From: Corynebacterium pygosceleis
Lineage (GTDB): Bacteria; Actinomycetota; Actinomycetes; Mycobacteriales; Mycobacteriaceae
Reading direction: 5' to 3'
Assembly (NCBI RefSeq): GCF_016595275.2
Contig: NZ_JAENIQ020000005.1
Span: forward strand, 97,470 to 161,469
DNA length: 64,000 bases
Shown: positions 7,561 to 17,482 of the stretch, piece after piece
Numbering within the stretch: position 1 is the stretch's first letter
Layout of the letters: every line of letters begins with the position of its first letter
Position numbers and translations under genes: made by a program
Notes under the pieces: generated by a model
Told to the model about the DNA's origin: nothing
Databases searched by the model: none
What the model saw: the letters and a program-made list of their open reading frames with translations, nothing else

Positions 7561-8841
7561 TCAGGCGGTCTGATCGAACAGCCCCCGACCCCACCAGTCG
7601 TCATCGTCGACCGGGCCCGGGGGACAGGCGAAGATCGCGGAACTCTCGTAACGGACGAAGGCATTCATGTTGTCGTGGTGGGAGAGATTCGACTGGACGG
7701 TGATGAAATCATCCCGTGGGGACGCGACGAAGGCGATGAAGAACAGGCCGGCGTCGAGGTGACCGTAGTCGTCGACGCCACCGACGAAGTTGTACCCCCG
7801 CCGCAGCATCCGGGCACCGTCATTCGCCGGTGCACTCGCCAGCCGGGAGTGGGCGTGCGCGGGGATGAGCGGGCCGTCGGTGCCGTGCCACTCGTTGAAC
7901 GGCATCGGATCCTCCTCGTGTTCCCGGCCGAGCGGGGCACCCTCGTCCTTGGTCCGCCCGAACACCTCCTCCTGCTCGCGGCGGGTCTGCCGGTCCCAGT
8001 TCTCCAGCAGCATGCGGATCCGCCGCGCGCAGAGATAGGAACCCCCGTCCATCCAGGAGCCGTCGTGGACCCAGACGTGTTCGTTGATCAGGTTGGTGTA
8101 CTCGTTCTTCAGATTCGCCGTTCCGTCCTTGAACCCGAAGAGGTTGCGGGGCGTCCCCTGCTCGATCGACGTCGACGCGGTGCGCCCGAAACCGAGCTGC
8201 GCCCACCTGACCGTCACGAGCCCGCTGCCGGCCTTGACCAGGACCCGGGCGGCGTGCACCGCCACCTGCGGATCATCCGCGCACGCCTGGATGCAGAGGT
8301 CACCGCGCGAAATCCGCTCATCGAGCTGATCCCCTGGGAACCGGGGGAGATCCTCCAGCTCCTCCGGCCTGGCCGGTGCGAGTCCGAAACGTTCGTCGAA
8401 CAGTGACGGGCCGAAACCGACGGTCACGGTCAGGCGTGCCGGACGCAACCCCACCGCCTCGCCCGTGTCGGTGGCGACGGTGTCCCGGTCCACCCCGACC
8501 GATCCCTCGGGTTCAGCCTCGAGCCCCCGCGACATCCGGCGGGCCATCGTCGTCCAGGTCCGCAGGAGATCGCGCAGCTCCTCCCGGCTGTCGGTCACCA
8601 CGTCGAGGGCGACGAAATACATGCGCTCCTGTTGCGCGGTGGTGATGCCTGCCTGGTGTGCACCATTGAAGGGGACGATCAGGGCGTCTTCTCCACCGGC
8701 GGGATCCCCGTCGCCGGAACCCGTGAACCTGTCTGCACCGACCGCCCCGGCGGCGCCGAGACCGACGCCGATCCCGGCACCCGCCAGGAAACCGCGCCGA
8801 CTCAACGGACGTCGCCCGCCGCTCTTTCCGTCCTGACTCAT
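7561..8841 (-). CDS. efeB: EfeB: Tat-exported DyP-type heme peroxidase / deferrochelatase
   Basis: 426 residues. The N-terminus has a twin-arginine signal (LSRRGFLAGAGIGVGLGAA), so the protein is exported folded. A DyP-peroxidase signature follows (NLFGFKDGTANL, the GxxDG distal-heme motif), with RGYNFVGGVDDYGHLDAGLFF and FIAFVASPRDDF near the end as in EfeB. EfeB works with EfeO in acquiring ferrous or heme iron and can extract iron from heme in some species. The start overlaps the efeO stop by 4 bp. No efeU permease gene is adjacent. Confidence 0.95.
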   Translation of the reverse strand: MSQDGKSGGRRPLSRRGFLAGAGIGVGLGAAGAVGADRFTGSGDGDPAGGEDALIVPFNGAHQAGITTAQQERMYFVALDVVTDSREELRDLLRTWTTMARRMSRGLEAEPEGSVGVDRDTVATDTGEAVGLRPARLTVTVGFGPSLFDERFGLAPARPEELEDLPRFPGDQLDERISRGDLCIQACADDPQVAVHAARVLVKAGSGLVTVRWAQLGFGRTASTSIEQGTPRNLFGFKDGTANLKNEYTNLINEHVWVHDGSWMDGGSYLCARRIRMLLENWDRQTRREQEEVFGRTKDEGAPLGREHEEDPMPFNEWHGTDGPLIPAHAHSRLASAPANDGARMLRRGYNFVGGVDDYGHLDAGLFFIAFVASPRDDFITVQSNLSHHDNMNAFVRYESSAIFACPPGPVDDDDWWGRGLFDQTA

Positions 8842-10007
8842 CGTGCCACCACCTCCTGCACGGAACCGAGCCGTGCGACAAGTACATCCAGCATGTCCGA
8901 GAGTTTCCGTCGCTGAGGGACCGGGACCTCGTCATAGGAGACGAAACCGTCCCCCTGCCGGTAGCCGGCCAGCTGCTCCCGCAGCGCGGCGTAGTCCCCG
9001 TCGAGGGCCGGCATGAGGTCCGGTTCCCGGGCGCGGATGATCGGTCCGAGGAATCCGACGGCCGCCTGCGAGCCCTCGAGGGACGACCGGAAATCGGAGA
9101 GTTCGGTACGGGTGTACACGTCGATCTCGCCGTGGATCCCCGCGTCGGAGAGATGGTCGACGAGATCCTGGGCGTGGTCCGCGACGGTTTCCACCGTCAC
9201 GTGATCCCCGGGGCCCAGGGCCCGCCGGACCGCCACGACATCATCCAGGAGACGGGTCGCGGTGGTGAGGGTGTCGTCGCTGATCCCGGCGCCGGGACCC
9301 CACAGATCCTTCTCCAGGGCGTGCATCCTGTCCCAGGACTCACCCGACTCGATGTCCGATCGACGTGGTGCCGGGGACACACCGAAACGCCCCGCGTCGG
9401 GCATCACCGCCGGGGCCACCCGCATGTAGGGGACACGGGCGGCAAGGTACAGACGTCTGGCCTCCCCGAGATCGCGGCCGTCGTCGAGAACGTCCCTGAG
9501 ACCGGTCAGCGCGACCGTGGTCTCGTCGAGCTGTTCCGACACGTAGGCGCGGTAGTTCGCCGACGCCTCATCCGCGACCGGATCGGTGTCTCCGTCACCC
9601 GGGGCGGTGCCCGTCACCGTCACGGTGTCCGACGCGGCGCCCGCGCCCGAGTCCGGCGCACAACCGAGAACGTGTTCACCCGGTTCGGTGGCCCGGACGA
9701 GCAGCGTGCGGGACCGGTCGGGCGGGATCCCGACGACCTCCCCCACGACAGCACCCCCCGGGGCGGTGACGGTGAAGCCCACCGGTTCATCACCGTCATT
9801 GCGCACCGTGAACGTGAGGAGTCCGACCGGTACCGTCCGCGCGGCGTCCGCGTTGATCCGGCAGTCGCCGGCCCCCGCGGCGACGGTGAACACCCCCGGT
9901 GACGGAGCTGCGGCCCGGTCGGGAGCGTCCCCACCCGAACAGCCCGTCGTCGAACACACGACCCCCGTCAGGATGGTCACGGTCAGGGGGATGACTCGTC
10001 GTTGCAT
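8838..10007 (-). CDS. efeO: EfeO: iron-binding lipoprotein with cupredoxin and M75 (imelysin) domains
   Basis: 389 residues from the ATG at 10007; the frame is open 17 codons upstream but those residues do not look like a signal. The signal sequence ends in TTGCSGG, an acceptable though not ideal lipobox, so the protein is probably lipid-anchored outside the membrane. Residues of about 40-130 resemble the EfeO cupredoxin domain. The rest is the M75 imelysin domain with its HxxE motif (MHALEKDLWGPG). It probably captures iron for uptake. It is translationally coupled to efeB, and a DtxR-like box lies 53 bp upstream. Confidence 0.92.
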   Translation of the reverse strand: MQRRVIPLTVTILTGVVCSTTGCSGGDAPDRAAAPSPGVFTVAAGAGDCRINADAARTVPVGLLTFTVRNDGDEPVGFTVTAPGGAVVGEVVGIPPDRSRTLLVRATEPGEHVLGCAPDSGAGAASDTVTVTGTAPGDGDTDPVADEASANYRAYVSEQLDETTVALTGLRDVLDDGRDLGEARRLYLAARVPYMRVAPAVMPDAGRFGVSPAPRRSDIESGESWDRMHALEKDLWGPGAGISDDTLTTATRLLDDVVAVRRALGPGDHVTVETVADHAQDLVDHLSDAGIHGEIDVYTRTELSDFRSSLEGSQAAVGFLGPIIRAREPDLMPALDGDYAALREQLAGYRQGDGFVSYDEVPVPQRRKLSDMLDVLVARLGSVQEVVAR

Positions 10008-10059
10008 GGGACACGGGACTTTCTCGGCGGCAGGAGGGGCAGAAGAGCTTCTACACACC

Positions 10060-10078
10060 CAAGGTTACGCACACCTCA
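10060..10078. promoter_or_regulatory. Probable DtxR (iron) box upstream of efeO
   Basis: On the minus strand TGAGGTGTGCGTAACCTTG matches the DtxR consensus TTAGGTTAGSCTAACCTAA at 12 of 19 positions, with the outer AGG and AACCT elements intact and the centre degenerate. It is placed 53 bp upstream of the efeO start. Iron-dependent repression of an iron uptake pair is expected. Confidence 0.5.
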
Positions 10079-10126
10079 TCGCCGTGTGTCACCCGTGGGG
10101 GCGGGGAGGGGCACCGCCCACGCGCC

Positions 10127-10158
10127 GACGCCCCACCGGGATATCCCGGCGGGGCGTC
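10127..10158. terminator. Strong hairpin downstream of the flavin hydroxylase gene
   Basis: A 32-bp inverted repeat, GACGCCCCACCGGGAT paired with ATCCCGGCGGGGCGTC, with a single G-T wobble. It lies 17 bp beyond the stop of the minus-strand hydroxylase gene and separates it from the efeO promoter region. No U-tract follows, common in high-GC actinobacteria. Confidence 0.7.
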
Positions 10159-10174
10159 TCAGGTTGAGGTGGCG

Positions 10175-12070
10175 TCAGCCACCGAACACCGGGCGGAGGA
10201 ACTCGCCGAGGGCCTCCGGACGGTCGAGGGGGAGGACCGCCGCGACGTACTGGTCGGGCCGCACGACGACGACCGCACCGTCCCTGCTGATCCCGCGTTC
10301 GGTGAAGATGTCGTCGGTGGTGGTGACACCGAAGACCTTCTCCATGTTGGTGAGCCGGAACGGCCCGACCTCGGGGAAGAACACACCCGGTACCTCATTG
10401 ATGAGGATGTCCGCGTGGAGCTGCTGGTAGATCACCCGCAGATCGAGGAGGCTGTCGTCGTCCGGCCCCGGCTTCGGGCCCGACACCAGGGGCGAACCCG
10501 GATCGGTGGCCATCCACTCCGCCCACTTCGCCACCGGGGAATCCGGTGTCCCCGCGGGGGCGCCGTCGGCGAACACGTACACGCGCCAGCGGCCGTCGGC
10601 GGTCGCCTGGTGTCCCAGGTGCAGCGGGTTGGTGTCGCAGACGCGGCTGACGACCGCGGACTTGAACCGCTTGCCCACCGGGTACCCGGTGGCGAGTTCC
10701 TGGTGTTCGGTGCCGCCGGTGATGAGGGAGGGGGCGTACTCCGTCATGAAGCCCGCCGGGAACTCCGCGGTCTTGACGTAGAAGTCCTCGAGGAAGGACG
10801 GGTCGTCGAACTCCTCCGGAGGGGTGGCCATGAGGGTCGACCAGGTGCGGTCGAAGTCGATGAGATCCTTCGCCACCACCTGGCGCTCGGCCGAGTACGT
10901 GTGGAGCAGCTCGGCGGGGGAGGTCCCGGAGAGAACGGCCCCGAGCTTCCACCCGATGTTGAAACCGTCCTGCATCGAGACGTTCATGCCCTGGCCCGCC
11001 TTCGCGGAGTGCGTGTGGCAGGCGTCGCCGGTGATGAAGACGCGGGGTGTCCGCTCACCGTCGTCGACGTCGTCGAACTTGTCGGTCAGCCGGTGACCGA
11101 CCTCGTAGACGGAGTGCCAGGCGACGTGCCGGACGTCGACGCTGTAGGGGGTCAGGATCTCGTTGGCCTTCGCGATGATCTCCTCGATCGTCGTCGACCG
11201 GATGGTCGCCTTGCGTTCCTCGGTGACGGTGCCGAGGTCGACGTACATGCGGAACAGGTGCCCGCCCTCGCGGGGGATCAGCAGGATGCTGCCGCCGGAA
11301 CGGGACTGGATCGCGCACTTCAGCCGGATGTCGGGGAAGTCGGTGCTGGCGAGCACATCCATGACGCCCCAGGCGTGGTTCGCCTGGTCGCCCTCGAGCC
11401 TGCGGCCGATGGACCGGCGCACCCCGGAGCGGGCGCCGTCACAGCCGACCACGTAGCGGGCACGGACGGTGCGCTCGGTACCGGCGTCCGGATTGTCGTC
11501 ACCGGTGCGGCGCAGCCGGACCTCGACCGGATACTCGGTGGCGTCGGGGTCGGCGGCGACGGTGAGGTCGACGAACTCCCACCCGTAGTCCGGGCGCATC
11601 CGCGACGGGGAATTGTCCATGAACTCGGCGAAGTAGTCCAGGACGCGGGCCTGGTTGACGATGAGGTGGGGGAACTCGGAGATCCCGACCTCGTCGTCGA
11701 TCGCGCGGTTGGCGCGGTAGATGTGGTCCGGGTTGGCCGGGTCCGGCTTCCAGAACGCCATTTCCGTGATGCGGTAGGCCTCGTCGGTGACCTCACTGGC
11801 GAAGCCGAACGCCTGGAAGGTCTCGACGCTCCGCGCCTGGATGCCGTCCGCCTGGCCGACCTCGAGGCGGTGCGGGCGGCGGTCGATGATCCTGGTGGAC
11901 AGGTCCGGGAACATGGACAGCTGGGCCGCGGTGATCATCCCCGCGGGACCGGCGCCGACGACGAGAACGTCCATTGTGTCGGGCAACTCGTCCGGACGGT
12001 CGAGGCCGATGCCCGCTGCGGGGTGACGGCGGGGATCGCCGGAGACGTATCCGTGGTGATGGAACTGCAT
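10175..12070 (-). CDS. FAD-dependent aromatic hydroxylase, MobA/phenol 2-monooxygenase type
   Basis: 631 residues, the size of single-component phenol and 3-hydroxybenzoate 4-hydroxylases. The three FAD/NAD(P)H motifs of class A flavin monooxygenases are clear: VLVVGAGPAGMITAAQL near residue 35, YVVGCDGARSGVRRSIG near 205 and VFITGDACHTHSAKAGQGMN near 345. A C-terminal thioredoxin-like domain follows, as in this subfamily. The enzyme adds an oxygen ortho to an existing hydroxyl. Because it is divergent from a complete homoprotocatechuate pathway and no hpaBC genes are present, the likely product is 3,4-dihydroxyphenylacetate, from 3- or 4-hydroxyphenylacetate. 3-hydroxybenzoate remains an alternative substrate. 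Confidence 0.85.
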   Translation of the reverse strand: MQFHHHGYVSGDPRRHPAAGIGLDRPDELPDTMDVLVVGAGPAGMITAAQLSMFPDLSTRIIDRRPHRLEVGQADGIQARSVETFQAFGFASEVTDEAYRITEMAFWKPDPANPDHIYRANRAIDDEVGISEFPHLIVNQARVLDYFAEFMDNSPSRMRPDYGWEFVDLTVAADPDATEYPVEVRLRRTGDDNPDAGTERTVRARYVVGCDGARSGVRRSIGRRLEGDQANHAWGVMDVLASTDFPDIRLKCAIQSRSGGSILLIPREGGHLFRMYVDLGTVTEERKATIRSTTIEEIIAKANEILTPYSVDVRHVAWHSVYEVGHRLTDKFDDVDDGERTPRVFITGDACHTHSAKAGQGMNVSMQDGFNIGWKLGAVLSGTSPAELLHTYSAERQVVAKDLIDFDRTWSTLMATPPEEFDDPSFLEDFYVKTAEFPAGFMTEYAPSLITGGTEHQELATGYPVGKRFKSAVVSRVCDTNPLHLGHQATADGRWRVYVFADGAPAGTPDSPVAKWAEWMATDPGSPLVSGPKPGPDDDSLLDLRVIYQQLHADILINEVPGVFFPEVGPFRLTNMEKVFGVTTTDDIFTERGISRDGAVVVVRPDQYVAAVLPLDRPEALGEFLRPVFGG

Positions 12071-12140
12071 GGTGTTTCTCCTGATGTCGGTGGCGTGGTC
12101 AGAGTGGCCGGAGGTCGGTGTGGATGATCGGGTCGGTGCG

Positions 12141-12154
12141 GATCAGATATGATC
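12141..12154. promoter_or_regulatory. Probable operator for the hpa GntR regulator, site B
   Basis: The minus strand reads GATCATATCTGATC, a 14-bp near-palindrome, 71 bp upstream of the hydroxylase start. It shares the GATCATAT-NN-GATC pattern with the site at 13664-13677 in front of the hpa operon, suggesting common control by the FCD-type GntR regulator encoded at 15202. Confidence 0.6.
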
Positions 12155-12207
12155 TGACTTTTCTGTGATCCATCTCATTCATTTCTGCACCACACCCGAA
12201 AGGGGGG

Positions 12208-13581
12208 TTAGGTGCGTGAGAGCCAACGGATGGGGCTGACGTTCTGTTCCGCTTCGTGCTCGGGGCCGAGCGGAATTCCGGAGCGGTCCCGGAGGGAGAG
12301 GACCGCGGCCAGTCCGATCAGCGTCATCCCGCCCAGGTAGACGGTGACGGCGGTGGTTGTGCCGGTGGTCTGGAACAGCCAGGCCGCGATCATCGGGGCG
12401 AAGGCGCCACCCACGATCGCGCCGATGGCGTAGGAGATGGACACCCCCGAGAAGCGGATGGAGGCGGGGAAGATCTCGGCGTAGAGCGCCGCCTGCTGGC
12501 CGTACGTCAGGCCGAGTCCGAGGGTCAGGAACCCGATGCCGAGGAAGAAGAGCCCGACGTTCGCGGTGTTGACCAGCGGGAAGACGACGAGAACGCCGAG
12601 GAACTGGAGGATGAAGCCGATGATGTAGGAGGTGCGGCGGCCGATGCGGTCGCTGAGCCAGCCGGCGAACAGGGTGAAGATGAGCCAGGTGACGGCGGAG
12701 CCCGTCACGGCCCACAGGACGTCATCGCGGGAGAGTCCGACCGGCCCCTCGGGGTCCGTCGCGTACCCCTGGATGTAGCCGCCGGTGGTCATGTAGCCGA
12801 CTGCCGAGTTGCCGGCGAAGATCAGCGCCGCGACGACGACCAGCGGGAAATGGTTGCGGAACAGGGTCTTGACCGGTGCGGACTCGGTTTCCGCGAGCTC
12901 CGCCATCTCGACGAACACGGGGGATTCCTCGACGCTGTGGCGGATCCAGGCGCCGACGGCGATCAGCAGGAAGGACAGCAGGAAGGGGACGCGCCAGCCC
13001 CACGCGAGGAACGCGTCGCCGGGGGCGATCTGACTCATCACCGCGAGCACGCCCGAGGCCAGGAGCAGGCCTGCGGGGACGCCGATCTGGGGGCATGCCC
13101 CGTAGATGCCCCGCTGGTGCGCCGGTGCGTGTTCGACGGCCATGAGGACGGCTCCGCCCCACTCGCCACCCGCGGAGATGCCCTGGATGATGCGCAGGGT
13201 GATGAGCAGGATCGGGGAGGCTGCGCCGATCGTCTCGTAGGTGGGGAGCAGGCCGATCAGTGCGGTGGCCGTGCCCATCACGATGAGGGTCAGCATGAGG
13301 ACCTTGCGGCGGCCGATCTTGTCCCCGTAGTGGCCCGCGAGGAAGGCCCCGAGGGGGCGGAAGAGGAAGCTGATGCCGACGGTGAGGAAGGCGACGATGG
13401 TCGACGCCCCGGAGCTCAGTCCGCTGAACATGAGCTGGCGGAAGACCAGGGCCGCGGCCATGGCGTAGAGGAAGTAGTCGTACCACTCGATCGCGGTGCC
13501 GATGATCGTCGCCGCGGCGACGCGCCTGTGTTCGGTGTCCCGTACGGGGGTGATCGTCTCTGCGGGGGGTGAATGGTGCAC
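12208..13581 (-). CDS. MHS-family MFS transporter, probable hydroxyphenylacetate permease
   Basis: 457 residues with about 12 membrane segments and MHS signatures: GTAIEWYDYFLYAMAAALVF in TM1, GHYGDKIGRRKVLML in loop 2-3, and RIIQGISAGGEWGGAVLMAVE in TM4. The GTG start at 13581 is preceded by AGAGGAGA. It resembles the permease at 5067 but is clearly a distinct paralog. Its position, divergent from the hpa operon and upstream of the hydroxylase on the same strand, suggests import of hydroxyphenylacetate. The hydroxylase lies 137 bp downstream behind its own operator and may also have its own promoter. Confidence 0.85.
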   Translation of the reverse strand: MHHSPPAETITPVRDTEHRRVAAATIIGTAIEWYDYFLYAMAAALVFRQLMFSGLSSGASTIVAFLTVGISFLFRPLGAFLAGHYGDKIGRRKVLMLTLIVMGTATALIGLLPTYETIGAASPILLITLRIIQGISAGGEWGGAVLMAVEHAPAHQRGIYGACPQIGVPAGLLLASGVLAVMSQIAPGDAFLAWGWRVPFLLSFLLIAVGAWIRHSVEESPVFVEMAELAETESAPVKTLFRNHFPLVVVAALIFAGNSAVGYMTTGGYIQGYATDPEGPVGLSRDDVLWAVTGSAVTWLIFTLFAGWLSDRIGRRTSYIIGFILQFLGVLVVFPLVNTANVGLFFLGIGFLTLGLGLTYGQQAALYAEIFPASIRFSGVSISYAIGAIVGGAFAPMIAAWLFQTTGTTTAVTVYLGGMTLIGLAAVLSLRDRSGIPLGPEHEAEQNVSPIRWLSRT

Positions 13582-13646
13582 GGAGTCTCCTCTGGGCTCA
13601 ATCTGTGGTCTGGAATATCTCGGTGTCGAAATGTGTCCTGCGTTAC

Positions 13647-13677
13647 TTGCCGGTCTGACACCGGATCATATACGATC
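13647..13677 (+). promoter_or_regulatory. hpa operon promoter and GntR operator, site A
   Basis: TTGCCG (13647) and TATACG (13669-13674) are spaced 16 bp and point at the FAH-RraA gene. The 14-bp near-palindrome GATCATATACGATC (13664-13677) covers the -10. The same pattern occurs upstream of the hydroxylase (12141). Because MFS and hpa are divergent over 131 bp, one bound dimer could affect both. Confidence 0.6.
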
Positions 13678-13712
13678 TCGGTCAGGGATCAAGACCCAAA
13701 CAAGGAGGATCT

Positions 13713-15188
13713 GTGAATCACCCCCAGCCCCTACCCGTCACACCGGGGAAGATCATCGCGGTCCACACCGCCTTCTTCTCCCGTGCCGATCAGCGCGGCC
13801 GGCGTCCCGCCCGCCCCTCCTACTTCCTCAAGGCCCCCAGCTCGCTGGGGGCCTCCGGTGATGTCGTCACCCGCCCCGAAGGCTGCGAACTCCTGGCTTT
13901 CGAGGGTGAGATAGCACTGGTCATCGGACGTCCCGCACGAAACGTCGGTCTGGACGAGGCGTGGGACCACGTCGCCTGGGTCACCGCCTCCAACGACCTC
14001 GGTGTCTACGACTGGCGTGCCCAGGACAAGGGGTCCAACACCCGATCCAAGAGCCGGGACGGGTTCACCCCGATCGGCCCCGAACTCATCGACGCACGCA
14101 CCGTCGACCCGACCGAACTCCGTATCCGCACCTGGGTCAACGGTGAACTCGCCCAGGAGGGCGGCACCACGGAGAAGGACCTGATCTTCCCCCTCGCGCA
14201 GTTCGTCGCCGACCTCTCCCAGCACTTCACCCTCGACGAGGGTGACGTGATCCTCACCGGCACCCCCGCCGGTTCGACGGTCATCGCGCCCGGGGACGTC
14301 GTCGAGGTCGAGGTCGACGCTCCCGGGGTTGACGGGCACCCCACCTCCGGAAAACTGCGCACCACCGTGGAGCAGGGGCGGGGGAAGGTCGATCCCGGGA
14401 TCGGCATGACCCCCGCCATCGACGACAGGCAGCGTGAGGAGGCGTGGGGTTCCAGGGAGGCCGCCGGTCTGCCCGAGGACCCCACCGCGATCAGTGAGGA
14501 ACTCCGCGCGAAGCTGATGGAGGCACCCACCGCGGGACTGTCCGCGCAGCTGCGCTCCCGTGGCCTGAACCAGGTCGTGATCGAGGGGGTGCACCCGCAG
14601 ACCCGGGGCACGAAGATGGTCGGGGTCGCCAAGACCCTGCGCTTCCTCCCCGGTCGCGAGGACCTGTTCAAGTCGCACGGCGGCGGATACAACGCCCAGA
14701 AGCGCGCCTTCGATGCACTCCGACCCGGACAGGTCCTCGTCATCGAGGCACGCAACGAACCCGAGTCCGGGACCCTCGGTGACGTGCTCGCCCTCCGCGC
14801 GAAGTGCCTCGGTGCCGCCGGTATCGTCACAGACGGCGGCATCCGTGACCACGAACCGGTCCGTGAGATCGGGCTTCCCGTCTTCGGGCGTGGGGCGCAC
14901 CCCGCGGTACTCGGGCGCCGGCACGTCCCCTGGGAATCGGACACCGCGATCGCCTGCGGCAACGCGACCGTCCTGCCCGGCGACATCATCGTCGGCGACG
15001 ACGACGGCGTGATCGTGATCCCCCGGGATCTCGCCGAAGAGGTCGCCGATGCGGCACTCGCCAAGGAACGGGAGGACGAGTGGGTCGCCGAGCGTGTCGC
15101 GGAGGGCAACCCCGTGGACGGCCTGTTCCCCCCGACCGGGCGGTGGCGTGAACGCTACAACGCCGAGTCCGCCGGGGAAGACGGATAG
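13713..15188 (+). CDS. FAH-RraA fusion, probable homoprotocatechuate-pathway decarboxylase/isomerase
   Basis: 491 residues, GTG start after a strong AAGGAGG. Residues of about 10-225 form a single FAH domain with the acidic metal site (AFEGEIALVIG, E64 and E66; ASNDLGVYD, D95) and LTGTPAGS near 182, as in HpaG. Residues of about 255-470 are an RraA/4-hydroxy-4-methyl-2-oxoglutarate-aldolase-like domain with TLGDVLA at 354 and the metal-binding R378-D379 in DGGIRDH. Enterobacterial HpaG has two FAH halves for decarboxylation and isomerisation. Here one half is absent and an RraA domain takes its place. It is the first gene of the hpa operon. The division of labour between the domains is inference. 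Confidence 0.85.
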   Translation: MNHPQPLPVTPGKIIAVHTAFFSRADQRGRRPARPSYFLKAPSSLGASGDVVTRPEGCELLAFEGEIALVIGRPARNVGLDEAWDHVAWVTASNDLGVYDWRAQDKGSNTRSKSRDGFTPIGPELIDARTVDPTELRIRTWVNGELAQEGGTTEKDLIFPLAQFVADLSQHFTLDEGDVILTGTPAGSTVIAPGDVVEVEVDAPGVDGHPTSGKLRTTVEQGRGKVDPGIGMTPAIDDRQREEAWGSREAAGLPEDPTAISEELRAKLMEAPTAGLSAQLRSRGLNQVVIEGVHPQTRGTKMVGVAKTLRFLPGREDLFKSHGGGYNAQKRAFDALRPGQVLVIEARNEPESGTLGDVLALRAKCLGAAGIVTDGGIRDHEPVREIGLPVFGRGAHPAVLGRRHVPWESDTAIACGNATVLPGDIIVGDDDGVIVIPRDLAEEVADAALAKEREDEWVAERVAEGNPVDGLFPPTGRWRERYNAESAGEDG

Positions 15189-15201
15189 GGGAGCGGCGAC
15201 G

Positions 15202-15896
15202 ATGAATCTTCCGGCAGCCGCCGGCGGGTCCGACCCGACGAAACTCTCCAAGACGGAGCAGGCGCACAGACTGATCAGCTCGAAGATCTCGTCGGGTGAA
15301 CTCGCACCCGGACACCGTCTGGTTCTCTCGGCGATCGCCGAGGAACTCGGGGTCTCCGTGGTTCCCGTCCGGGAGGCGATCCGGCAGCTCGAGGCCGAGG
15401 GACTGGTCACCTTCGAACGCAACGTCGGTGCGAAGGTGCGGATGATCGACCGGAACCAGTACCTCGACTGCATGCAGACCCTCGCGGTCCTGGAGGGCAC
15501 GGCCACCGCACTCGCCGCGCCCTACCTCACCTCCGGAGAACTGGCCAAGGCCAGGGAACTCAACGAGAAGATGGAGGCGACCCTCCGGGAGTTCGACCCG
15601 GTGGAGTTCACCGTGCTCAACCGGAAATTCCACAGAACCCTCGTCGGGAGGTGCCCCAACCGCCACCTCATCGACCTGGTGACCCAGGAGTGGGCACGGC
15701 TCAACCACCTCCGCGAATCGATCTTCGCGTTCGTCCCCGACCGTGCCGCGGAATCCGTCGCGGAACACTCCCGGATCATCACGATGATCGAGGTCGGTGC
15801 AGATCCCGAGTACATAGAGAAACTCGTCCGCCAGCACCGGCTCACCACACTCGACCACTACCTGAACGCCGACAAGAAGAAGGACACCACAGACAG

Positions 15897-15900
<4 letters not shown>
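15202..15900 (+). CDS. GntR-family (FadR/FCD subgroup) transcriptional regulator
   Basis: 232 residues from ATG 15202, with GGGGAG upstream; the open frame extends further left but into the preceding gene. The N-terminal winged helix-turn-helix includes AHRLISSKISSGELAPGHRL and IAEELGVSVVPVREAIRQLE. The C-terminal helical FCD ligand domain follows (FHRTLVGRCPN, HSRIITMIEVGADPEYIEK). It sits inside the hpa operon, 13 bp after the FAH-RraA gene and overlapping hpaE by ATGA, so it is likely autoregulated. The GATC-flanked palindromes at 12141 and 13664 are its best operator candidates; the ligand is probably a pathway intermediate. Confidence 0.88.
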
Positions 15901-17396
<1,496 letters not shown>

Positions 17397-17482
17397 CCGA
17401 CCCCATCCACCGTCCCGCCCCACCGACGTCCTCCCCGACGGACCTCGACGGGCGGCCCACCCCGAGAAACAAGGAGAACACC

